Positions 18,341 to 27,034 of a stretch of 64,000 bases of DNA are shown piece after piece. The notes below the pieces were generated by a model. It had not been told where the DNA came from and did not search any database. It saw only the letters and a program-made list of their open reading frames with translations. Position 1 is the stretch's first letter. The number at the start of each line of letters is the position of its first letter. A program made the position numbers and the translations under genes. This stretch comes from Acidimicrobiaceae bacterium (lineage in GTDB: Bacteria > Actinomycetota > Acidimicrobiia > Acidimicrobiales > UBA8190): the NCBI GenBank assembly GCA_003151955.1, contig PLZB01000021.1, positions 23,844 to 87,843 of the forward strand, read 5' to 3'.

Positions 18341-18630
18341 CCCTCCTCCCTCCCGACGAGGTCGACGCCGCCCTGGCCCGGCGGTCCTCGGGCTGGACCC
18401 GGGACGGGGACGAGCTCGTGACCGTCCGGACCGGCCCGGACTTCGCCGCCGCCATGACCTTCGTCGTGGCCGTGGCCGCGCTGGCCGAGGAGGCCGACCA
18501 CCACCCCGACATCGACATCCGCTGGAACACCGTCACCCTCAGGCTCACCACCCACTCGGCGGGGGGGCTGACCGGCAAGGACCTCGACCTGGCCGCCGCC
18601 GTCGACGGGATCCGGCCCGGAGTGGACTGA
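18337..18630 (+). CDS. phhB: 4a-hydroxytetrahydrobiopterin dehydratase (pterin carbinolamine dehydratase family)
   Basis: A 97-aa PCD/DCoH-family protein. The conserved pterin site reads [37 protein letters not shown], with the two active-site histidines and the downstream His/Thr motif. It overlaps fumC by 4 bp. No aromatic amino-acid hydroxylase is nearby, so the physiological substrate is uncertain. Confidence 0.9.
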   Translation: MTLLPPDEVDAALARRSSGWTRDGDELVTVRTGPDFAAAMTFVVAVAALAEEADHHPDIDIRWNTVTLRLTTHSAGGLTGKDLDLAAAVDGIRPGVD

Positions 18631-18698
18631 CCCTGGCCACCGCCGTCCCGACCTTCCGGTACGTCCCCGTCCACCGCCTCGGGGACCGGCCCCATGTC

Positions 18699-19661
18699 AT
18701 GGTCGACGGGGCGGCCCGGCCCGGAACCGTGGTGGCCCTCTCCCACTGGGCCGGTGCCCCCACCCCGGAGGTGTTCCGCCGGGACCTCTCGACGGGGATC
18801 GTCCTGGCCGCCCTAGCTCACCCCGAGGTCCTTCCCGCCGGTCTGGACGTCGCCACCGTCGACCACGTCGACGAGGACGGGCTGATCGCCCTCGGTCTGC
18901 TCTGCGTGGCCGGTCTGGCCGCCGACCACGGCCCGCTCCTCCTGGAGGCGGCCCGGGTCGGGGACTTCGGGGTCGTGACCGACCGCAAGGCCGCCCTCCT
19001 GTCCTTCGCCCTGGCCTCCCTCTGGGATCCGGGCCGCTCCCCGTTGGCCGCCCTCCGGACCCCGCAGCGTCCGGCCGAGATCCTGGAGGTCTGTGCCCTG
19101 GCCGCGGCCGAGGCCCTCCGGCTCCTCCCCGACCTGGCCGCCGATCCAGGCTCCGACCGGTTCGCCCCCCTCTGGCAGGCCGAGTCCACCGCCTATGACG
19201 CCTCGGTGGCCGCCCTGGCCGGCGGGGAGGCCGCGCTCGAGGAGTACCCCGAGGTGGATCTGGCCGTCGTCCGGGTGGGATCCGGGGAGGCGACGACCCC
19301 CACGGCGTGGGCCGGCCGGCCCCTCCATCCCGCCGCCGTCCACAGCGCGGCCCGGGGACTCCGGGTCGTGACCGTGGCCGGCGACCGCATCGAGCTCCGC
19401 TACCGCTACGAGTCCTGGGTCCGGTTGGTGTCGGGCCCGGTCCGGCCCCGGGTGGACCTGTCCGGGGTGGCCGAGGAGCTGACGGCCGCCGAGGAGCGGG
19501 GGGCCCGCTGGGTCTTCGACGGGGCCGGGGCCACCACCGGGGCACTCCGGCTGGCCGGCCCGGCTCCCTCCACGGTCGGGCCCGACCGGTTCCTGTCCCT
19601 GGTCCGGGACCGTCTGGCCGAGCTCGACACCGGGCCGCCGGCCTGGGACCCGACCCGCTGA
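18699..19661 (+). CDS. DUF6687-like protein, probable start upstream at a non-canonical codon
   Basis: The first canonical start (ATG 18699) gives 320 aa beginning MVDGAARPGTVVALSHWAG. The frame is open upstream and encodes FRYVPVHRLGDRPHV immediately before, which looks like the proper N-terminus of this family. There is no ATG, GTG or TTG there; CTG 18627 overlaps the phhB stop (CTGA) and CTG 18633 follows a GGAG at 18619-18622 by 10 nt. The protein is Ala/Leu-rich and soluble, with a C-terminal beta-rich part (RIELRYRYESWVRLVSGPVRPRVDL). It resembles actinobacterial DUF6687 proteins; no function is known. Confidence 0.7.
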   Translation: MVDGAARPGTVVALSHWAGAPTPEVFRRDLSTGIVLAALAHPEVLPAGLDVATVDHVDEDGLIALGLLCVAGLAADHGPLLLEAARVGDFGVVTDRKAALLSFALASLWDPGRSPLAALRTPQRPAEILEVCALAAAEALRLLPDLAADPGSDRFAPLWQAESTAYDASVAALAGGEAALEEYPEVDLAVVRVGSGEATTPTAWAGRPLHPAAVHSAARGLRVVTVAGDRIELRYRYESWVRLVSGPVRPRVDLSGVAEELTAAEERGARWVFDGAGATTGALRLAGPAPSTVGPDRFLSLVRDRLAELDTGPPAWDPTR

Positions 19662-19677
19662 CCGCCGGTCGGTCCGG

Positions 19678-20331
19678 TCAGGGCCCGGTCAGCGGAAGGT
19701 CCCAGAGGGGGAACCACCGGCTGAGGTCCTCCTCCACGGGGAGGTCCTTGCCCAGGACCCCCCGGATCCTGAGCTCGAGCTCGCTGTCGCGCTCCTCGGG
19801 GCCGCTGGGGGCGAAGGGGTAGAACGTGCCCCGCTTGGCCAGGTAGACGAGGAAGAGGGGCTGGTCCGGGGCCATCCCCTCGGGGCCCAAGGCATCGGGG
19901 TCGGCGCCGGGGTCGCGGCCGGGGTGGAACCCGAAGACCGAGCAGAGCAGCTGGGGTCCCCAGCCGGCATCCTCGAGGGAGGAATGGACCAGATGGGCCC
20001 GGGTGACGAGGTCGTCGATCCCGCCTCCCTCGATCACGATCCAGCGGTAGCCGAAGCTGTCGGCCACATGGCGGACCGTCTGGGCCGGAGCCGGCGGGTC
20101 GCCGGACGTGGTCGGATCGGTGTCGGCCAGCCCGAGGAGGGACTCGACCTCGACCTCGAGCTCCTCGAAGGGCTTCCCGGCCGGGGCCCGGAAGCAGACA
20201 CCGGCCCGGCCGCTCGGGACCAGCCCGGCCGAGGCCTCGAGGGTCAGGGCCGCCCCCGGGAGGGCGAAGAGGGCGTCGAGGTCGGGCCGGGCCGCCCGGG
20301 TCCGCCCCAGGATGGTGTCGAAGAGGCCCAT
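19678..20331 (-). CDS. pspAB: PspA-associated protein PspAB
   Basis: A 217-aa cytosolic protein starting MGLFDTILGRTRAARPDLDALFALPGAALTLEA, characteristic of the actinobacterial PspAB family. It is the last gene of a three-gene operon (pspA-htpX-pspAB) with 4-bp ATGA overlaps, an arrangement typical of actinobacterial phage-shock modules. The family is thought to act with PspA and HtpX in envelope-stress quality control; the molecular activity is unknown. It converges on the DUF6687-like gene with 16 bp between the stops. Confidence 0.82.
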   Translation of the reverse strand: MGLFDTILGRTRAARPDLDALFALPGAALTLEASAGLVPSGRAGVCFRAPAGKPFEELEVEVESLLGLADTDPTTSGDPPAPAQTVRHVADSFGYRWIVIEGGGIDDLVTRAHLVHSSLEDAGWGPQLLCSVFGFHPGRDPGADPDALGPEGMAPDQPLFLVYLAKRGTFYPFAPSGPEERDSELELRIRGVLGKDLPVEEDLSRWFPLWDLPLTGP

Positions 20332-21245
20332 CAGACCGCCCCGTTGAGCTCGACCTCGAGCCGGGCCAGCTGGTCGAGCCGCTTCTCCAGGGTGGGGTGG
20401 GTGGAGAACAGCGAGGAGATGCTGACCCCGTTCGAGAGGGCCGGGGTGAAGAAGAAGGCGTTGAAGTGCTCGGAGGCCCTGAGGTCACGGGTGGGGATCC
20501 GGGACATCTCCCCGGTCACCTTGACCAGGGCCGAGGCCAGGACCGAGGGCCGACCGGTCAGGATGGCCCCGGACCGGTCGGCGGCCAGCTCCCGGTAGCG
20601 GGACAGGGCCATCGTGAGGAGGAAGCTCACGGCATAGACGACGATCGAGACCAGCATCACCACCAGCTCGAGGTTGGCCCCACCGTTCTCCCGGTCGTCG
20701 CCGCCGAATCCCGAGAAGATCTCCGAGTAGAACATGATCCGGGTGACGAGGCCGGCCAGCATCCCGAGGAAGCTGGCGATGGTCATCACGGCCACGTCCC
20801 GGTGGGCCACGTGGGAGAGCTCGTGGGCCAGGACCGCCTCCAGCTCCGGGCCGCTCAGCCGGCGCATGATGCCCCGGGTGGCGCAGACGACGGCCTGGTT
20901 CGGGCTCCGACCGGTGGCGAAGGCGTTGGGCATGTCGACCTCGGCCACCGCCACCCGGGGCTTCTTCATGTCGGCCAGGGCGCAGAGCCGGTCGATCATG
21001 CCGTGCAACTCGGGCTCCTCCTCCGCCGTCACCTCCCGGCCGCCCATGCCCCAGAGGGCGATCTTGTCGGAGAACCAGTACTGGGCGAAGGCCACGACCA
21101 CCAGGATCACGACCAGGAAGGCCACCCGGACGTGGAAGGCCCAGAGGACCGCCCCCACGGCCACGTAGAGCAGGACCAGGAAGAGCCCGGTGAGGAACAT
21201 CCGGAAGGTGAGGCCGTGGTCGGCCGGGATCCGGCGGGTGGTCAT
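20331..21245 (-). CDS. htpX: HtpX-like zinc metalloprotease (M48B)
   Basis: Membrane metalloprotease that degrades damaged membrane proteins. It is 304 aa. Two hydrophobic segments near the N-terminus (about residues 16-55) precede the catalytic zinc site AHELSHVAHRD (HExxH) at about residue 149. Two more membrane segments cover about residues 160-178 and 200-225. The third zinc ligand is in the SRYRELAADRSGA motif. The minus-strand ATG at 21245 overlaps the pspA stop, and the stop overlaps the pspAB ATG. Confidence 0.94.
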   Translation of the reverse strand: MTTRRIPADHGLTFRMFLTGLFLVLLYVAVGAVLWAFHVRVAFLVVILVVVAFAQYWFSDKIALWGMGGREVTAEEEPELHGMIDRLCALADMKKPRVAVAEVDMPNAFATGRSPNQAVVCATRGIMRRLSGPELEAVLAHELSHVAHRDVAVMTIASFLGMLAGLVTRIMFYSEIFSGFGGDDRENGGANLELVVMLVSIVVYAVSFLLTMALSRYRELAADRSGAILTGRPSVLASALVKVTGEMSRIPTRDLRASEHFNAFFFTPALSNGVSISSLFSTHPTLEKRLDQLARLEVELNGAV

Positions 21246-21745
21246 CGGCCCGGGACCCCCCGGGCCGGGAACCCGGCCCGGGCCTCGCCCGCCCTCCTCC
21301 CGGCCTCGGCCGCGGCGTAGCTCGCCTTCAGGGTTTCCTCGCGGAGCCGGAACGCCTCGACCTGGTCCTGGAGCTGCCGGGCCACGCCGGCCAGGTGGCT
21401 CTCCCGCCCGGCCGCCTGCCCGAGCTCGGCCCGGAGACCCCCGAGCTCGTCCTCCACCTCGGCCCTCCTGGTCAGGGCCTCCCGGGCCGGCTCCTCCCGG
21501 CCCTGGCCCAGCGCGGCGCGGGCCTGGCCGTGGAGCTTCAGGGCCCGGGCCTCCAGCTGGTGGACCTGCAACTCGATCCGCTTCCGGGCCGTGGCCAGCT
21601 CGGCCACGCTCCGACGGACCTGGTGGAGACCGTCGAGCTGGCTCAGGTAGGACCGGTCCAGGATCTCCCCGGGATCCTCGAACCGGTCCGCCGCCCGGTG
21701 GGAGCGGGCCTGGACGATGGTGACGAGACGATGGAAGAAGCCCAC
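21242..21745 (-). CDS. pspA: PspA/IM30 family protein (short)
   Basis: A 167-aa coiled-coil protein starting MGFFHRLVTIVQARSHRAADRFEDPGEILD, matching the PspA/IM30/Vipp1 N-terminal amphipathic helix and the conserved DP motif. PspA forms membrane-associated assemblies that stabilise stressed membranes. The family is normally 220-260 aa, so this one lacks part of the C-terminal helical region, ending instead in an Ala/Gly/Arg tail. The GTG start has AAAGGGA about 8 nt upstream. First gene of the pspA-htpX-pspAB operon. Confidence 0.88.
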   Translation of the reverse strand: MGFFHRLVTIVQARSHRAADRFEDPGEILDRSYLSQLDGLHQVRRSVAELATARKRIELQVHQLEARALKLHGQARAALGQGREEPAREALTRRAEVEDELGGLRAELGQAAGRESHLAGVARQLQDQVEAFRLREETLKASYAAAEAGRRAGEARAGFPARGVPGR

Positions 21746-21881
21746 GGTGCCGGGTCCCTTTCCCGACCGGGCCCTCCGGTCCGGTTCCTGTCCTGAGCAT
21801 AGGGGAGGCCCCCGGCCCCCCGACCGCGCCGATCCGGGCCCAGGTCCGGTCCGGGGGGTGGGGGGAGCCCGGCCGCAAGGG

Positions 21882-21887
21882 TACCGT
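21882..21887 (+). promoter_or_regulatory. Candidate -10 box (TACCGT) of mca
   Basis: TACCGT is followed by 6 nt and the ATG of mca, predicting a leaderless mRNA. Confidence 0.45.
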
Positions 21888-21893
21888 GGACGG

Positions 21894-22778
21894 ATGGACG
21901 AGCCCCGCTGCCTCCTGACGGTCCACGCCCACCCCGACGACGAGGCCTCGAAGGGTCCGTCGACGGTGGCCCGCTACCACGACGATGGCTGTCGGACGGT
22001 CCTGGTCTGCTGCACCGGCGGGGAGGAGGGCGAGATCTTGAACCCCGACCTCGACACCCCCGAGGTCCGGGCCGACCTGGGCGGGGTCCGGCGCCGCGAG
22101 CTGGAGGCGGCGGCCGGGATGATCGGCTACGACGAGCTCGTCTGGTTGGGCTACCGGGACTCGGGGATGCCCGACTCCGAGGCCAACGCCAGACCGGACT
22201 GCTTCGCCCGGGCTCCCCTCGACGAGGCCGTGGGACGGTTGGTCGCCGTCCTGCGGCGGGAGCGTCCCCACGTGGTGGTGACCTATCCGGAGGACCAGGC
22301 CGGCTATCCCCATCCCGACCATCTCCGGGTCCACGAGGTCACCGTGGCTGCCTTCGACGCCGCCGGTGACCTCGGCGCCTATCCCGAGGCGGGCGAGCCC
22401 TGGCAACCCCGGAAGCTGTACGCCGTGGGGTGGTCGGGCCGGAGGATCGTGGCCATGCACGAGAAGTTCCTGGAGCTGGGCCTGGAGTCCCCCTTCGACG
22501 ACGGTTGGCTGGCCCGGGCGTCGGCCCCCCAGCCGCCCCACACCACCGAGATCGACGTCTCCGGCTACGGCGACGTCCGCCGGCTCGCCCTCCTGGCCCA
22601 TGCCACCCAGGTCGATCCCCGGTCCCGCTTCTGGTTCGGCCTGCCTCCCGAGGTGGCCAGCACCATCCACCTTGTCGACGAGTACACCCTGATCCGGACC
22701 GTCCCGGGGGCGGGCGTGCCCGCCGACCTGGTCGAGGACGACCTCTTCGCCGGCATCGGGCCCACAGCCGCCAGGTAG
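21894..22778 (+). CDS. mca: Mycothiol S-conjugate amidase Mca
   Basis: Zinc amidase of the PIG-L/LmbE family that cleaves mycothiol-toxin conjugates to release a mercapturic acid. It is 294 aa. The zinc motif HAHPDDEASKGPSTVARY lies at residues 11-28, followed by VCCTGGEEGEILNP and the third ligand region YPHPDHLRVHEV near residue 140. The DDEASKGPST form and the ILNP motif favour Mca over the close paralogue MshB. It implies that the host makes mycothiol, an actinobacterial trait. Confidence 0.92.
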   Translation: MDEPRCLLTVHAHPDDEASKGPSTVARYHDDGCRTVLVCCTGGEEGEILNPDLDTPEVRADLGGVRRRELEAAAGMIGYDELVWLGYRDSGMPDSEANARPDCFARAPLDEAVGRLVAVLRRERPHVVVTYPEDQAGYPHPDHLRVHEVTVAAFDAAGDLGAYPEAGEPWQPRKLYAVGWSGRRIVAMHEKFLELGLESPFDDGWLARASAPQPPHTTEIDVSGYGDVRRLALLAHATQVDPRSRFWFGLPPEVASTIHLVDEYTLIRTVPGAGVPADLVEDDLFAGIGPTAAR

Positions 22779-22863
22779 CGAACGCCGGGTCGTGTCGGGC
22801 ATAACATGCCGACGGGCCACCGGGAAGCGCCGGGAGACCGCACCGACGACGGAGGAGCACCAG

Positions 22864-23250
22864 ATGGCCAGATGGCTCACCCAGGAGTGGCTCGACGAGA
22901 CCCGGGCCATGGCCGCCGGCCAGCCCGAGCGGCCCGGGGCCTCGGCCCGGATGCAACACGTCGTGACCGGTGGTCCCGACGGCGACGTCGACTACTTCTG
23001 GGTCCTCGAGTCCGGCATCCTGACCGAGAGCGGCCTCGGTCGGCTGGCCGATGCCGAGGTCACCCTCACCACCGCCTACGGCGACGCCCTCAAGATCCAG
23101 CAGGGGGAGCTCGACGCCAACGCCGCCTTCATGCAGGGGAAGGTGAAGGTGACGGGCAACATGGCCAAGGTCATGGCACTGCTCCCGATCACCAACTCCC
23201 CCGAGTACCGCCAGCTCCAGGGCGAGATCGCCGCGATCACGGAGTACTGA
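22864..23250 (+). CDS. SCP2 sterol-binding domain protein
   Basis: A 128-aa single-domain protein of the SCP2 fold, which binds lipids or acyl-CoAs in a hydrophobic cavity. Visible family features are DVDYFWVLESG, VTLTTAYGDALKIQQGELDANAAFMQGKVKVTGNMAKVMALLP; the GKVKVTGN segment is the usual core motif. The ATG has GGAGGAGC about 6 nt upstream (22852-22857). It follows mca by 85 bp. The ligand is not known. Confidence 0.85.
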   Translation: MARWLTQEWLDETRAMAAGQPERPGASARMQHVVTGGPDGDVDYFWVLESGILTESGLGRLADAEVTLTTAYGDALKIQQGELDANAAFMQGKVKVTGNMAKVMALLPITNSPEYRQLQGEIAAITEY

Positions 23251-23275
23251 GGGTCAGGCCCCCGTCCCGGCCGGT

Positions 23276-23845
23276 TCAGGGGACCGGGACGATCGTGCCT
23301 CCCGGGCCGCTGCCGTTGCCGCCCAGGAAGCCCAGGTGGATGGCTCCGGCGCTCTGGGCCAGGATCAGGGCCACCGCCGCCAGCACCAGCACGATGAGGA
23401 CGACGGTCAGGACCGGCCTGACCCGGTCGAACCGGCTCCTCGGGGAGGTCTCCCCCCGCCCGCTGTAGCCGTCCACCAGGCGGGTCACGACCGGACCGAG
23501 CTCAGCCGCCTCGGCCCGGGGGACGAGGAAGCGGTAGGCGCCCCCGGCCGTCTCGACGACGAGGACGGCGCCGGCCGGCGTGTCGTCCCCCCCGGCCCAG
23601 TCCTCGACCGTGGTCCGGCGGACCGCGTCCCAGGCCAGGATCCGGGGCAGGTCGGTGGTGACCCTGGTGACCCCCACCCCCCGGTGGTCGAGCACCAGGT
23701 GGATGCCCGCCGCCGGTGTCGCGTCGGAGCCGGCCGGCAGGAGGATGACATCGGGGAGTCGGAGACCCCGGGGGGCGGCGCCGCGACCTGCGTCCCGGGC
23801 CTCGGAATCCGGGGTGGCCAGCGGCACGTCAGCGGTGCTCGTCAC
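23276..23845 (-). CDS. Membrane-anchored hypothetical protein, 189 aa
   Basis: Not recognised at family level. The N-terminal two thirds (residues about 25-135) form a soluble beta-rich region reminiscent of a PH-like domain (VILLPAGSDATPAAGIHLVLDHRGVGVTRV). One membrane helix follows (VLTVVLIVLVLAAVALILAQ, about residues 145-165) and then a short Gly/Pro tail. The GTG 23845 is preferred to GTG 23869 because TACCAT (23852-23857, minus strand) lies 6 nt upstream. It is tail-anchored by topology prediction only. Confidence 0.6.
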   Translation of the reverse strand: MTSTADVPLATPDSEARDAGRGAAPRGLRLPDVILLPAGSDATPAAGIHLVLDHRGVGVTRVTTDLPRILAWDAVRRTTVEDWAGGDDTPAGAVLVVETAGGAYRFLVPRAEAAELGPVVTRLVDGYSGRGETSPRSRFDRVRPVLTVVLIVLVLAAVALILAQSAGAIHLGFLGGNGSGPGGTIVPVP

Positions 23846-23883
23846 GCCTCGATGGTACCGCCGCCGCACCGGCGGTCGGGGCC

Positions 23884-24720
23884 TCAGTCCCCCGATCGCA
23901 TCAGGTCCCGCAGCGCCCGGTAGCCGATCAGGGTGACCCCGGCCGCCTCGAGGCTGGAGTGCAGCCCGCTTTCGCCGGTCAGGTGGGCTTGGTCCTCGAC
24001 CCTGGCCTCCCAGTCCGGGGCCATGGCCCGGAGCTCAGGGCTGTCCACCGCCGGATGGAGCGAGACCTCGGTCACGCCCGGCAGGAGCCCCGAGACGGCC
24101 TCCAGCAGACCCGGCCCTGTTCCGCCGGCCGGGAGGGCCAGGAAGTTGTCGGGGAAGACCACGCCCTCCTCGGCGGCCAGTGACCGGAAGGGGAATCCGA
24201 TGTTGGGCTCGGTCTCCGGGCCGGAGAGACGCAAGGGGAGGCCGAATTCGACGGCCAGGTCGAGGTAGACGTCGAAGAACTCGGACCGGATCTGGAGCGT
24301 TCCCATGTGGGCGTCGAGATGGCTGACGTCGAACCCCCAGAGGATGGCCCGCTCCACCTGGGCCCGGCACTCCCGGCGGACCTCGTCGAGATCGGCGTGG
24401 TCCCAGACGTCGGCGACCGTCCGGGGGAAGCCCCCGTCCCCGTCGAGGAGGGAGGGGGCGTGGGTGATCGGGCCCCATCGGTACAGGTCGAGCTCGGCGT
24501 TCACCGTGAGCTGGACTCCCACGTCCTCGCCCCGGTAGGCGGCGGCCGCTTCCCGGGCCCAGGGGCAGGGGACCATCAGGCTGGCGCTGGTGGCGAGGCC
24601 GTCCCGGAGGGAGCGGTAGACACCCTCGTTGGCGGCATGGCAGAAGCCGAGCCCGTCACAGTTGATGATCAGCAACCTGGCCTCGTCCGGGTACCCGAGA
24701 CGGTGGGCGAGCGACGGCAT
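23884..24720 (-). CDS. ChbG/HpnK (YdjC) family deacetylase
   Basis: A 278-aa carbohydrate deacetylase-like protein. The motif LLIINCDGLGFCHAANEGVYRSL carries the catalytic-site Asp (CDG in place of DDFG). The metal-binding His residues are in GFDVSHLDAHMGTLQI near residue 134 and in EVSLHPAVDSPE. Members remove acetyl groups from chito-oligosaccharides or hopanoid/glycolipid precursors; the substrate here is not evident. The ATG has TACGTT 6 nt upstream (24727-24732, minus strand). Confidence 0.82.
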   Translation of the reverse strand: MPSLAHRLGYPDEARLLIINCDGLGFCHAANEGVYRSLRDGLATSASLMVPCPWAREAAAAYRGEDVGVQLTVNAELDLYRWGPITHAPSLLDGDGGFPRTVADVWDHADLDEVRRECRAQVERAILWGFDVSHLDAHMGTLQIRSEFFDVYLDLAVEFGLPLRLSGPETEPNIGFPFRSLAAEEGVVFPDNFLALPAGGTGPGLLEAVSGLLPGVTEVSLHPAVDSPELRAMAPDWEARVEDQAHLTGESGLHSSLEAAGVTLIGYRALRDLMRSGD

Positions 24721-24726
24721 GCCCTG

Positions 24727-24732
24727 AACGTA
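24727..24732 (-). promoter_or_regulatory. Candidate -10 box (TACGTT) of the ChbG-like gene
   Basis: TACGTT on the minus strand precedes the ATG at 24720 by 6 nt, predicting leaderless transcription. Confidence 0.45.
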
Positions 24733-24776
24733 GCGCCGTCGGCGTCCGACGGTGACAACCGGCCGGCGACCGCCGG

Positions 24777-25049
24777 TCAGGCCGCGTGGGCGTCGGCGAC
24801 CCGGGCCAGGGCGGCCCTGGCCTCGGCCAGGCCGCTCAACCCGGTGCGGCGGGTCGGCTCGTCGAGGCGCCAGTCGTCGCCGACCCCATCGGGAGACCGG
24901 CTCTCGGCCGCCGGGGACCCCGGTTCGTCCCGTCGGGGGGCCGGGCGGGGACCGCGGGTCCGGCGACGCCGGGCCGGGACGCCGGCCCGGCGGCCGTGCC
25001 GGTCGGCGACCTCCTCCTCGAACCAGGGAAGCTCAGGCTGGTAGCTCAC
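24777..25049 (-). CDS. Hypothetical protein, 90 aa, Arg/Pro-rich
   Basis: Not recognised. From the GTG at 25049 it begins (M)SYQPELPWFEEEVADRHGRR, then an Arg/Pro/Ser-rich disordered middle, and ends in a predicted Ala-rich helix LSGLAEARAALARVADAHAA. It is divergent from the LLM oxidoreductase gene with only 37 bp between the starts, so the two may share a control region. Coding status is moderate: codon use is typical of the window but the middle is low complexity. Confidence 0.45.
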   Translation of the reverse strand: MSYQPELPWFEEEVADRHGRRAGVPARRRRTRGPRPAPRRDEPGSPAAESRSPDGVGDDWRLDEPTRRTGLSGLAEARAALARVADAHAA

Positions 25050-25086
25050 ATGGTCATCGTGGCAGGGGGGTGTAACACTGCAGATC

Positions 25087-26040
25087 GTGACCAGATACGG
25101 CATCACCGTCCCCTTCGACGACATCACGCTGGCCGACCATCCGGCCTGGTTCCGGTTGCTGGCCGAGCTCGGCTACAGCGACGTCTGGACCGGGGAGGCC
25201 AACAGCGCCGACGGCTTCGTGCCCCTGGCCCTGGCCGCGGCCACCGCCCCCGAGCTGCGGTTGGGCACCGCCGTGATCCCGGTCTACACCCGTGGTCCCG
25301 GCCTCCTGGCCATGCAGGCCGCCACCATGGAGGAGCTGGCCCCGGGGCGATTCGCCCTCGGGATCGGCTCCTCCTCCGATGTGATCGTCGAACGCTGGAA
25401 TGCCGGTTCCTTCGACGAGCCCTACAAGCGGGTCCGGGACACGGTCCGCTTCCTCCGGCTGGCGCTGACCGGCCAGAAGGTGGACGAGGAGTTCGAGACG
25501 TTCACGGTGCGAGGCTTCCGCCTGGGCCGGCCCATTGCCTCCCCGCCGCCGATCTACGTGGCCGCCCTGCGCCCCGGGATGCTCCGGCTGGCCGGCCGGG
25601 AGGCGGACGGGGCCATCCTCAACTGGTTGGGAGCGGGGGACGTCCCCCAGGTCGTGGCCGAGGTCGGTCCGGGCAAGGAGATCGTGGCCAGGATCTTCGT
25701 CTGTCCCAGCGACGATCCGGACCGGGCCCGGCACGTCGGCCGGCTGGCGGTGGCCGCCTACCTGAACGTCGGGGTCTACGCCGCCTTCCACGAGTGGGTG
25801 GGCCGGGGCCCCCTCCTGGAGCCGATGTGGGCGGCCTGGAAGGCGGGGGACCGGAAGGCGGCCCTGGCCGCCATCCCGGACGAGGTCGTCGACGCCCTGG
25901 TCGTCCACGGGAGCCCGGAAAGCTGCCGGGACCACATCCAGCGCTACGTCGACAACGGGGTCACCGTGCCGGTGGTGGCCGTCCTCCCCGGCGGCGACCC
26001 CCTGGACCGGGTCGTCCGGTACCTGGCGCCCACGGCCTGA
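25087..26040 (+). CDS. LLM class F420-dependent oxidoreductase
   Basis: Luciferase-like monooxygenase-fold protein of 317 aa, expected to use coenzyme F420 or FMN. The TIM-barrel features include WFRLLAELGYSDVWTGEANSADGFVPLALAA, LRLGTAVIPVYTRGPGLLAMQAATMEELAPGRFALGIGSSS and the C-terminal GSPESCRDHIQRYVDNGVT. The substrate cannot be inferred. The GTG is preceded 8 nt upstream by TAACAC (25073-25078), suggesting a leaderless mRNA. A second, different LLM protein is encoded at 46273-47139. Confidence 0.87.
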   Translation: MTRYGITVPFDDITLADHPAWFRLLAELGYSDVWTGEANSADGFVPLALAAATAPELRLGTAVIPVYTRGPGLLAMQAATMEELAPGRFALGIGSSSDVIVERWNAGSFDEPYKRVRDTVRFLRLALTGQKVDEEFETFTVRGFRLGRPIASPPPIYVAALRPGMLRLAGREADGAILNWLGAGDVPQVVAEVGPGKEIVARIFVCPSDDPDRARHVGRLAVAAYLNVGVYAAFHEWVGRGPLLEPMWAAWKAGDRKAALAAIPDEVVDALVVHGSPESCRDHIQRYVDNGVTVPVVAVLPGGDPLDRVVRYLAPTA

Positions 26041-26076
26041 GCGGCGGGCCGACGGGTCGGAAGGCGAAGGGCCCGG

Positions 26077-26970
26077 TCAGCGCAGGACGGCGGCCAGGGC
26101 CCGCTCGATGTCGGGATCGGCGAAGCGGAAACCCGAGGCCTGGAGCCGGGCCGGGAGCACCCGTTGACCGGCCAGGACCAGCTCGTCGGTCATCTCCCGG
26201 CCCAGGACGACGCCGAGGGCCAGGCGGGGCACGGCCAGGACGGTGGGCCGGTGGAGGGCCTTGCCGAGGGCCCGGGTGAAGCCGGCGTTCGTGACCGGGG
26301 ACGGGCCGGTGAGATTGACCGGGCCGACCAGGGCCCCGTCCTCGAGGAGGTGGAGGATGGCGGCGACGTGGTCCCGGAGGGTGATCCAGCTCAGCCACTG
26401 CCGGCCGGTCCCGAGGCGTCCACCCAGGCCGAGGCGGAACAGGAGGAGCTGCCGGTGGAGGGCCCCGCCCCGGCCGTCGAGGACCACCCCGGTCCGGAGG
26501 TGGACGACCCGGAAGCCGGCGGCCACGGCGGGCTCCGTGGCGGCTTCCCAGTCGGCGCAGAGCGCGGCCAGAAATCCCCGCCCCGGCCCGCTCTCCTCGG
26601 TGAGCTGCTCACCGTCACGGTCTCCGTACCAGCCGACTGCGGAGCCGCTGAGGAGGACCCGGGGGCCGTCGACGGTCGTGGCCATGGCCTGGGCGAGCAG
26701 CTGGGTGGCACCCACCCGGCTGGTCCGGATCTCGGCCTTCCGGGTCGCCGACCAGCGGTGGTCACCCAGTCCGGCGCCGGCCAGGTGGACGATGGCGGTG
26801 GCCCCCTTGAGCACGCTGCCGTCGATGGCGCCGACGGCGGGGTCCCAGTAGCCCTGGCCCGGGAGGGGGTGCCGGCGCACCATCGGGGTCACCTCGTGGC
26901 CGGACCGGTGGAGGGCGGCCACGAGCGCCCCGCCGATCAGCCCGCTGGAACCGGTCACCACGACCCTCAT
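26077..26970 (-). CDS. TIGR01777 family epimerase (YfcH-like SDR)
   Basis: A 297-aa extended short-chain dehydrogenase with the N-terminal NAD(P) motif VVVTGSSGLIGGALVAAL and the TIGR01777 features IVHLAGAGLGDHRWSATRKAEIRTSRV, SGSAVGWYG and FRVVHLRTGVVL. The DUF1731 C-terminal domain reads VPRLALGVVLGREMTDELVLAGQRVLPARL. Function is generally uncharacterised. The minus-strand ATG has GGAGGTGAG 6 nt upstream. Confidence 0.88.
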   Translation of the reverse strand: MRVVVTGSSGLIGGALVAALHRSGHEVTPMVRRHPLPGQGYWDPAVGAIDGSVLKGATAIVHLAGAGLGDHRWSATRKAEIRTSRVGATQLLAQAMATTVDGPRVLLSGSAVGWYGDRDGEQLTEESGPGRGFLAALCADWEAATEPAVAAGFRVVHLRTGVVLDGRGGALHRQLLLFRLGLGGRLGTGRQWLSWITLRDHVAAILHLLEDGALVGPVNLTGPSPVTNAGFTRALGKALHRPTVLAVPRLALGVVLGREMTDELVLAGQRVLPARLQASGFRFADPDIERALAAVLR

Positions 26971-27034
26971 GTCTCACCTCCACGGCGGCAGGGACCACCG
27001 GTCCCGACCTGGGCGCCGGGCGCCCGCCGTCACC

